Shown piece after piece: positions 35,196-44,800 of a stretch of 64,000 nt of DNA. This DNA comes from Chrysoperla carnea (Eukaryota; Arthropoda; Insecta; Neuroptera; Chrysopidae), in contig NC_058342.1 of NCBI RefSeq assembly GCF_905475395.1, forward strand, positions 27,500,640-27,564,639, read 5' to 3'. Below the pieces are notes generated by a model that was not told the origin of the DNA, searched no databases, and was given only the letters and a program-made list of their open reading frames with translations. The position numbers and the translations under genes are program-made. Numbering within the stretch: position 1 is the stretch's first letter; each line of letters starts with the position of its first letter.

Positions 35196-37440
35196 TATCC
35201 TACAGAATGATTCACAAAAAATCGGCAACCTTTACAGCAAGAACATATATAATAAGGACATGAAACCTGCTATTGCTTATTCAAAAAAATGATAGGTTGA
35301 AGCGTTTTTCGATCCAACTATTGTTATAAAAAAATATTTTTCTTATAAAGGGTGTCTCAAAATTAACGCAAACGACGTAAGTAATAGTGTGGTAATTTTT
35401 AAAGTTTTTAAAAATGGAAAGATACTTGAAAAAAACAATGCGTTTTCACTGATTACCGACCGATATTTAAAATATAATAAAGGTTTAGCAGGTTGAAATT
35501 TTCATACTACTCGTCAGAAAAGTAATTTAACTTACATCAAATTTGGAAAAAATCAACTGTTTTAAATTGACTGTTCAAATCATGACATTTAAAAATGGTA
35601 AATTTTTACTTTGAGATTTTTGAACTCGAATCGTTTGTTGAAAACTAGTGATTCATTTCAGAGAGGCTGAGAATTTTATAGGTATTAGCCAGCACTGCAG
35701 CTTTCTACCCCCTCCTCTTCTCGCACTGAGTCCTCGAGGTTCAAAATCTGAGCAAATCTTAATTAACCATCCCTGAACAGGAGGCCAAAGATTTATTAAC
35801 TTCCATTAACTGTCGACTGGACTATAATGATAATTGAATTCCACTGCGTAAGAATACATTTAAAAACAAGTGAAAACAAACAATTGATTGAGTTACTTAG
35901 GTAAATACAAGACAAGTCTAATTAAGTGAATTTATGAATACCAATACCAAAATTTTGTTCGTAACATCAATATTTTTAAGCGTTACAAACTTGTGACTAA
36001 ACTTAGTATCCCTTGATATATTTCATATATATATATATTTTTGAACATAGTGGCTTCGTTTTTTGTGAACCATTCTATACATTTTGGCAACAAACAAAAA
36101 AAAAAAAAGAAAATCAAAATAAATAATCTGAAAATTATTATGAAAAGAAACTCGCAAAAAATTGAGATCATTATATTCCTGATAACTTTTTAGCTCAGTA
36201 ATTAAAGCATAAAAATGAACTTTAGCTTGTAAAAAAAGTAAATACTGGAAAGTTTCCCACTATCGTTTTTTTTTTTACAATTTCTTTTGCTTTAATTACT
36301 GAGCTTTTAAAAAAAACTTCTTTGATAGAAAAAAAACTAACAAATTATTATTTTTTTATGGATAAGCGTCAAATATAGGTGCAACCCTGTATTTTTGGAA
36401 CAAGCAATGGTAGTTGGAACGAATGTTCTACATCAATTGGAGAGATGCCCTCACCTCGGCACCCTTTACAGCAAGAACATATAATAAGGACATGATACCT
36501 CCTATTGCTTATTCAAAAAAATGATAGGTTGAAGCGCTTTTCGATCCAACTATTGTTATAAAAAATATTTTTCTTATAAACGGTGTCTCAAAATTAACGC
36601 GAACGACGTAAGTAACAGTGTGGCAATTTTTAAAGTTTTTAAAAATGGAAAGATACTTAAAAAAAAAAAAAAAAAACAAAGCGTTTTCACTGTTTCTCTA
36701 TTGTTTGTGCTACCGTGTTTTCTTTCAAAATTACTTCTCTTGCATTAATTTTGAGACATTCTGTTTTAATTAGAAAAATTTTCAATAATACATAATACAA
36801 AAAGATGTATTTATAAAAGTATACACAGAATTGCCAAATATGGCTTATAACAAAAATTATTTTGTAAATAATTATCTTAAATTCGAAATTTGTATATAAT
36901 TATTAATATAAAAAAATATTTTTCTTATAAAGGTTGTCTCGTCTGAAAATTAACGCAAACGACGTAAGAAACAGTGTGACAATTTTTAAAGTTTTTAAAA
37001 CTGGAAAGATACTTGGAAAAAACAATGCATTTTCACTGATTACCGACCGATATTTAAAATATAATAAAGGTCTGGCAGGTTGAAATTTTCATACTACTCG
37101 TCAGAAAAGTAATTTAACTTCCATCAAATTTGAAAAAAATGAACTGTTTAAAACAGCGATATTCCTTAAATTTTGAGGACAGAGTTAGTTTTTATTCTCT
37201 ATTGTTTGTGCTATCGTGTTTTCTTTCAAAATTACTTCTCTTGCGTTAATTTTGAGAAAATTTATTAATTTCTAAATTAATTAGAAAAATTTTCAATACA
37301 TAATACAAAAAGATGTATACAGATGTATAAATAAATGTATATACAAAATTGCCAAAAATATGACTTATTAATAACAAAAAATTATTTTGTAAATAATTAT
37401 CTTTAACTTATATTTTTGTATAAAAAAAAAATGAAAGAAG
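35196..37440. repeat. Nested, duplicated transposon block
   Basis: Three overlapping copies of one segment occur at about 35226-35575, 36465-36690 and 36915-37165. They share TTTTTCTTATAAAG/CGGTGTCTC, AAAATTAACGC, AACGACGTAAG and GGAAAGATACTT blocks. Two copies also share a downstream block (TCTCTATTGTTTGTGCTA to AATTTTGAG, about 36690-36765 and 37195-37255), giving TGTCTCAAAATTAA / TTAATTTTGAGACA ends. Outer TACAGAATGATTCACAAAAA (35200) and its inverse near 36057-36077 suggest another element around part of it. This is duplication after insertion, not coding sequence. Confidence 0.6.
35862..36030 (+). repeat. Dispersed ~550-bp repeat (copy 4) with internal deletion
   Basis: It carries the family's 5' end (AACAAGTGAAAACAAACAAT) and its 3' end (AAGTGAATTTATGAATACC, TTTTTAAGCGTTACAAAC, TATATTTCATATATA) but lacks about 400 bp of middle. 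The termini match copy 2, which helps fix the family's ends. It lies inside the nested block 35196-37440. Confidence 0.75.
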
Positions 37441-37497
37441 TAAAAATTGAAATTCAAAAATTAATTTTGCAGAATTTCAATTTTAGCCCCTGATATA

Positions 37498-38102
37498 CAG
37501 ACTAGGCCATTTCAAGCTATGCATTTGAATATTTCGCCAGAGGCGCCACCTATTAAAAAAATGATCTAAACAAAAATTGTACGCTTCGATGGTGGACATC
37601 ATGTTCTGACATCAGATTGCTTTAATATCCAATTTAGATTCTAAAAGGAAAGAGAGAATAACACTTTAAATTAGAAAGTTGATCCTCATGCAGAAAACTA
37701 ACAATTTTTATTTAAAACATTATTTCGAAAAACGTTAGCTTTCGGAGGAAATGCGACATAAAAGTATGTCATTATTACATTTAATGGAAAGAAAATACGC
37801 TTAAGGTTTATAGATAATTGTAGGTCAAAGTCATGGACAAAGGCGAATGCCCTCTATTGTCCATGACTACTTTTTTCTACAATGAAAAAAATGTTAGTTT
37901 TTTTTTAATGAGGATTAAAATGTCATTCTATCTTTTACCGTTTAGGATCTAAATTGGCTATTAAAGAAATTCGAAGAAGTAGATCAAATCTGTCAGAACA
38001 TGATGTTCCCATCAAACTATACAATTTTTGTTCAGGTCATTTTTTAATAGGTAGACCCTCTGACGCGATATTCAGATGCTTAGATTAAAATGGCTCACCC
38101 TG
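37498..38102. mobile_element. Long-TIR Tc1/mariner-like MITE, 605 bp
   Basis: The ends CAGACTAGGCCATTTCAA and (inverted) CAGGGTGAGCCATTTTAA are flanked by TA at 37496-37497 and 38103-38104. Arms of about 200-240 bp pair along their length, for example CACCTATTAAAAAAATGA with TCATTTTTTAATAGGT, and CATCATGTTCTGACA with its inverse. The centre holds a CATGGACAA / TTGTCCATG inverse pair. No transposase. It resembles the 631-1569 element in design but not in sequence. Confidence 0.8.
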
Positions 38103-38378
38103 TATATAATATATTTACCTTTTATTATATATAAATTCTATTACAGTCAAAACCGATTATATCGTTTATAGTATGCAACGCAATCAATTTTGGTAGGAAT
38201 TAATCATCAGTAATTATTATGTCACTATGGGTTAAGTTGGTAGCTTTTTTACTAAATTCACCCTTTTTCGTGAAACAAATATACTAAGTCATACCCTGCC
38301 ATATCACAGGGTACTACAGCGCCATCAGGCGACATTGGTATAACGCCAAACGAATCAGAGCGGATGTTCTACGAACAG

Positions 38379-38669
38379 TCAGATGGATTGGCCAGTATTA
38401 TTTGACCACTGATAGGACGAGGCACGATGCGATTTAAACAGCTTGATACCGGTACACACATCGACCCGGTCAAGACTTTTTAACGCCAGCGCCAATAATA
38501 TCTGCATCTTGTAGGTGGTTTCGATGCGGTCTTTGATAAAACGCCGCAAATTGGCCACTAACTGGTTAATAAGATAATGTCTACAAAAGACAACTTTTGG
38601 TGTTACAACTTGTTTAGAGACATAAAATTGATTCTGTAAGATAATTATTATTCCATGTAGATAAAACAA
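38379..38669 (-). other. Unidentified open frame in a GC-rich patch
   Basis: A 96-codon minus-strand frame whose last ~75 codons (LINQLVANLRRFIKDRIETT, MQILLALALKSLDRVD) have mixed, protein-like composition and a base content clearly less AT-rich than its surroundings. The first ~20 codons look like ordinary AT-rich DNA, so the proposed start is not trustworthy. I do not recognise the family. It could be a transposase remnant or transferred DNA. It lies about 230 bp downstream of the Myt1 stop. Confidence 0.3.
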
Positions 38670-38676
38670 TCGCTTG

Positions 38677-38798
38677 GAGTTTGTTTAAACCAATGGGGCA
38701 CTAAACAAGAGAGAGAATATGAATATTGTTAATATGAACACATACATATACATCATACAAACTATCTTGCTTGATGCCTCTTTGGTTTGAACGAACTC
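38677..38798. mobile_element. Small MITE, copy 2
   Basis: GAGTTTGTTTAAACCAATGG at the left pairs with CTTTGGTTTGAACGAACTC at the right, with an ACATACATATA-type loop. Same family as 29503-29603. Nested in the possible element at 38144-38861. Confidence 0.7.
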
Positions 38799-38895
38799 TA
38801 TCATCGGATGTAAAGACCAGATTTCTACGATTCTTTCAAAGCAGGTATATCCGGTTTTGACTATAACTGTGTAAAAAAACCTGTAAAAAAAATTC

Positions 38896-41800
38896 TTAAA
38901 ACAGACGTCTTCTTCCAAGAGCCGTCGTATAAAGACGTGTTTTATTGTAAACACTCTTTGGAGTTGTTGTAATCACGAACTCTTTTTTATCTTGTGTCTT
39001 CTTCCTTCGAGTAACTTGGCGATCCCAAGGGTGTGCTTGTACATCTGCATCGCTAAATAAGAAACGAAGAAAATATACTTTACTTAAAAACAACTTAATG
39101 AGTGGAGCAAGTTATTGTCGAATCTTGTTCTTATGTGGACGTATGGAAAAAACCCAAAAATTAAATTTTGGTTTTTTTTTTCAAAGATTGTAAAGAATAA
39201 AAGTTGTTTAGAATAACCATTTGCATAATACAAGGATGTCGGCAAGTAGGCAGCTGGCCTCTCTCCTAAATCTTCGAAAAATCGAATTTCGTAAATTTGT
39301 GACATTCTGCTTCTGATTTTTTCGCAAATCCTTCGAAAAGATAAATTTTTCGATATCGACTCAAAATAATGTCAAATTAGAATAATTTTTTGAAAAATTT
39401 TATTTCCCGCATTCTAATCCCCCGGAAAATCGGAAAAACTTCCCAAAATTACTTTTTTAAGTTCTAGAAACATGCAGTTTTTTTAAATTTACCCGAAATT
39501 GTTCGAAACTCACGGGGAAAATTAGAAAACATTAATTTTTTCTTTATAAGCTTCCGGCAAATCGGAATGTTTCAAACAAAAGTTGTTTATTTTTTATAAG
39601 GAAGATATTTTACAGTTAAACTTTTGTGCTAATTCTAACGGTTTACAAGATGGGTCCTACGGGCACAAGACCTTAACCTATGTTGATCATTTACGAACTC
39701 GATCTCACTTTTTACGTCCTGAACACGCTATAAATTTTCAGGTTGATATCTTTTTGCGTTTTTGAGCAATTTTTTTTAGCTCATTATTTTTATTTGACCG
39801 TACTTTATTCCCTGAAGAATAAGAAATTCCAAAAACATACCTTGTTATAGGTGAGAAATTAATGTTGATACTCAATGTACTTGAATGTCCAATACCGGCT
39901 GGAGTTGACGTACACGCCACCATCTCCTCTATTCCTGACGAGCTAGGAATCTGCAAATTAAATAACGAAAATTAAGTTTAATGAGTCTCTTTTCAATTTT
40001 TGGAGTAAAATTTTCATTATTAACGAGCACCAAGGCAATTTTAAACTTATGGTTGAAATTATTTGTATCTTATTTTCAACTTTAATGATGAATTTTGTTA
40101 TAATTTCATGAATGTAGACGATAAAATAAGAAAAAAAATTTCGATATATGCCTTGGTTTTCCGCTAAATAATTAAACAAAATTTTCGATATTTTTTGAAT
40201 TTCGTTTTATTACTTACTTGAATGTCATTGGATATGTCGTCGCTAATTTCCACCTGTACATTAAATAACAAAAGTTAAGTTTAATGACTTATATTTAATC
40301 TCTTTTAACCGAGTAGCAGCTAAGCTTATTAAGGCGTCTTAACTTGCTTTTACTACTGGCTGGGAAGTTGCGGGTTCGAATCCAGGCAGCAACAGTGTGA
40401 ACAAAGAAAGTTAAGAGGGTGGTAAATTAATCACACTGTCGTTCGGATGTAATTTAAGAAATAAATAAAGATTAAAAATAATGATGTGTGTGGCATCTGT
40501 TATAGACGTGGTCTGAGAAACGGAGATTAAACCCCACTATTATTATTATTATTTAAATGTGAAATATTAACGAATTCAAGCCTGCCAAGGGGGGAGGGAG
40601 GATACAGGGTTTACACTCCACAGCCACCCATCTCTTTGAGATATATAAATCTTCAGGAGCCAGCTACGTCTTTTAAAGAGAATTCACTGACTTGTGGCCG
40701 TGTAGTTTGTACGTCCGTAAGTCCACGCGACGTACGAAGATCCGTCTATCTTACGAGTCAGGGGTAAGTTAGTCTATCTATACTTAGTCTTGGATGAGAT
40801 ATCCTGGAGTACTAAATCAGGCTTAGTAGCGGAGAGCTGCCTGGTAGTTGAGAACGAGAAATTCTCTTTACATTTTTTCGCGTAAAATTTTCATTATTAA
40901 GGTGGATTCACGCTTACAAATAAATGAGAAATTATTTTTGAAGATGAATAAGTTTGACGAAAATATTTGTAAATGTGGGTCCATCATTACTACAATTTTA
41001 TAAATTATTATTAAGAATTTTGTTAATTACTTACGTTTATGACATCGGTGGAATGTTGATTTGTATCCGACGTAGACTCGCATGTGTCACATAAATTTAT
41101 GATGTCCCGCTAAAAGCATTCACAAAAAATTAAAAAATAAAGAACTATAATTTTGAACTAATATTGTTAATTTTCACAATCCCTCTTTGAAGCCTTTATT
41201 TATATGACTTAACAGGATGAAAATCAAATTGTCCAGCTGAGACAGCTGGATAATTCGATTGGCAGTTTTCTACAAAATAAAGAACTATAATTTTGTACTA
41301 ATATTGTTAATTTTCACAATCTCTCTTTGAACTCAGCTGGACAATTCGATTGTCATCCCGTTAAGTCATATAAATAAAGGCTTCAAAGAGGGATTGTGAA
41401 AATTAACAATATTAGTACAAAATTATAGTTCTTTATTTTGTGGGAAACTGCCAATCGAGAAAGAGTAGCGAGTAGGCAGAGTGTAGCTGTCGTAGTTCTT
41501 GTAGGAGATCAAGATATTTAATCCGTTTTTGCTCCTCCTTCAAGACTATGCCCGTTTCTGCGTCCGCAGAGAATTCAATGACATACATAGTCTTGAATGA
41601 GATATCCTGGAGTACTATATCAGGTTTAGTAGCGAAGAGCTGCCTGGTAATTGAGAACGAGAAATTCTCTTTACATTTTTTCGCGTAAAATTTTCATTAT
41701 TAAGGTGGATTCACGCTTACAAATAAACGAGAAATTATTTTTGAAGATGAATAAGTTTGACGAAAGTATTTGTAAATGTGAATCTATTATTACTACAATT

Positions 41801-44800
41801 TTATAAATTATTAAAAATTTTGTTAATTACTTACGTTTATGAAATCGGTGGAATGTTGACTTGTTCCCGACGTAGACCCGCATGTGTCACATAAATCGAT
41901 CACCTCTCGCTAAAAACATTCACAAAAAATTAGAAAATAAAGAACTATTATTTTGTACTAATATTGTGAAATTTTCACAATCCTTCTTTGAAGCCTTTCA
42001 GATTCTAATTAAAAATATTTACTACGATCAATTGAATCCAAAAAAAACAAAAAAAAAAAAGATTTTTTTTGGTTATAATTGATACAGAATATTTACATTT
42101 CGAGATATTGATGAAGAATTAGCTCTTCGTAAACAGAATTCAATTTTAGAGACTTAGAATATTTTTGAAATTCGTTTTCCTTAACCGATATTAAAATTAT
42201 CTGACTTTTCTAGGATTTTCAGGGCGATAAGCCGTTAATACAACGGCTGATTAAGCTAGTGATCGAAAGTGTGTAGATACTTACTCGTTTAGTTTTTGAA
42301 TCCTTAATCCTTTCCAAATTCAGTAAGTCATCGACCGTTGGTCGATTAAGATAGTTACTTGCCATCATTTTTTTAATAATTCCCATAAGTTCCTTTGGTA
42401 CGTCTATAAAAATATTACACAAAAGTTTATTATTTCTGTTTCATGTCTAACAAGATTTTCTTCTACGAAAGGTTTCCTAATCCGGGATATCTCTTTCAGA
42501 AGATCCGGAAAATTTTCAATTCATTAAGAATAAGATAAATGCATTCATTTAAAGAAAACCACTTACTTTTAGTTGTTTCCGGGAATTTGTCATTCCTAAG
42601 TTCTTGCCATAAATCCCCATTTGATGGCAGGAGTAAATCGCACGATAATTCTAACATAACAATACCAAGACTAAATATGTCAGCAGCTTTGGTAAAATGA
42701 CCACTTAAAAGTTCGGGAGCCAAATACTTTTGGTCTCCCTCAACGGTGTCAGGTTTGATCTAGAAAAAAGCAAACAATAAAAATTAAAAGGGAATTCGGT
42801 AAATCTACCCTAAAGGGACTATTAAAAAATACATCACGCAAAATACGTTACTTTTTAATATCCCCTATCTGCTTTTGTTACGATGCGACAGATTTACAGG
42901 AACTTCCTAATAAAAATGTGTACAAAGGCATTCCCGTATGACCTTTTTTGATCGAGTTAAATATTATAAAAGCAAAATAGAAATTTTTTACTTAAATCTT
43001 CTGTATCTCTAAAATAATTATCACACAGAAATCTTTCTGCTCGCCTCCTTGATTTTGTATCAAACATTTTTTTTCCTCTTTCAATTTTAGATTATAAAAA
43101 ATCCCATTACTGTATTAAAAAATCCCATTACTGTATTAAAGCCAAATTTTTGCATCTTTAATTAGGAGATTTTATGAATAGCTATACCAAAATTTTGTTT
43201 GTAACATCAATATTTCTAAGCTCTATTTGTATATTTTATAAATTAACCCAGAGCCTAAATGGCCGAGCGGTCTAAGGCGTTAGACTAGGACCGTTCGTCT
43301 ATTTAGATTTAGGTTGCGGGTTCGAATCCACACAGCGGCAATGTGAACAATTAAATTAATAGGGGCGGTAGAATTGATCACATTGTCGTCGCTTGAATAA
43401 GAACGAAGTAACCGAATCCACCCACATCAAAATGTAATTGTAAATATGTATGTAGTTAAATAAATAAAGATTATCAAATAATGATGTGGATGGCCTCTGT
43501 TATAGGCGTATATGTCAGGAAAACGGAGATTAAAACCCATTATTATTATTAAATTAACCCAGAGTAAAAACAAAGTAATAGTTTCAAAATTTCTTACCAT
43601 ATTTACGTCTGAAACCAATCCAAAATCAGCAAGCTTGCATGTTCCATCAGAGCACATTAATATATTTTCTAATTTGATGTCCAAATGAATTAAATTATTG
43701 TCATGGAGGTTTTTCACCGCCTAGAAAAGAAATTATAGTATTTAGTATGATTCTTAGCTAAAAATACCCGTTTATTTTATTTATTATCTCTTTAAAGTAG
43801 TCCGGTTGTTTGAGCAAACTCGGTGAATGTTAATTTTTTTACGGTAAATAATTTAAAGTCTCTTGATCACAATAAACTGTTTTGGGGCCTTTTACGGAGC
43901 TAAATTGTGAATTATTTCATTCTAAAATTGTGATTTTTAACACATTACCTTATGGATGAACTCACGATAATGTTAATTGTACAAAAAATAATCGGTGATT
44001 GAGCTACAAAAAAGTTTTCATCATGAAGAAAATTTATTACAGATTCTGTTTATGCAAAAAACATTATCTTATGGCGCTTTTCAAAAAAAAAAAAGCAAAT
44101 TTTGAATAGGCATATTGAATTTATTGGGTTATTACAGGCTCCTCGTTTCAGGGTTATTGAGAAAATTGTTCTGGTTTAACGCTCTTTGCCTCAAAGGATC
44201 TCAAGAAATTCCATGATAAGTCTACCATCTTATTTTATTATCAATCCTTTGATCCAATCCCTCTTTTATGGTTTTTCTGATTGTCAATTTAAAATGGCGA
44301 AGAATTTACTTACCGATAACATGTCAGCTAAAATGTTCCATAACATTTCCTCGGAAATATTATGATTTCGGGATGCAAAATGCTCTAGTGAGGTGTTACA
44401 AAGCTCCAATTGTAAATATAAAAACCCATCCTCAACCCAAGATCTATACAGCTGCACACAGTTTGGATGTTTCGGTATCATTTCATGTTTTCGCACTTCT
44501 TCTAATTTCAATCGTTTATCGTTTTTGCCGTAAAACTTAGATTTGGATTTCTTGATGGCGTACAATTGACCATCTTCACGAAACCTAACACGATATACAA
44601 CGCCAAAGGAACCTTGTCCGATTGTCTTGACGTCGTAGAAACATTGGTTGAAATAGGTTTTGCCGCAAGTTGGATCATAAACTATACTTAAATCTAAATT
44701 TGATTTTGTTAAGGAAAAAATTAATATCATTTTTCTCGAATTGGACATTCGAGATTTCAAAAAGATCTAATATGAATCTTAAATTTAAAATTTGTACTCC

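Larger units (their letters stand above)
38144..38861. mobile_element. Possible Tc1/mariner-like element enclosing a GC-rich insert
   Basis: CAGTCAAAACCGATTATA after a TA (38142-38143) faces CCGGTTTTGACTA near 38849-38861. The inverse match is imperfect at the extreme right end, so boundaries are tentative. Inside are an unidentified 96-codon frame (38379-38669, minus) and a nested small MITE (38677-38798). Confidence 0.4.
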
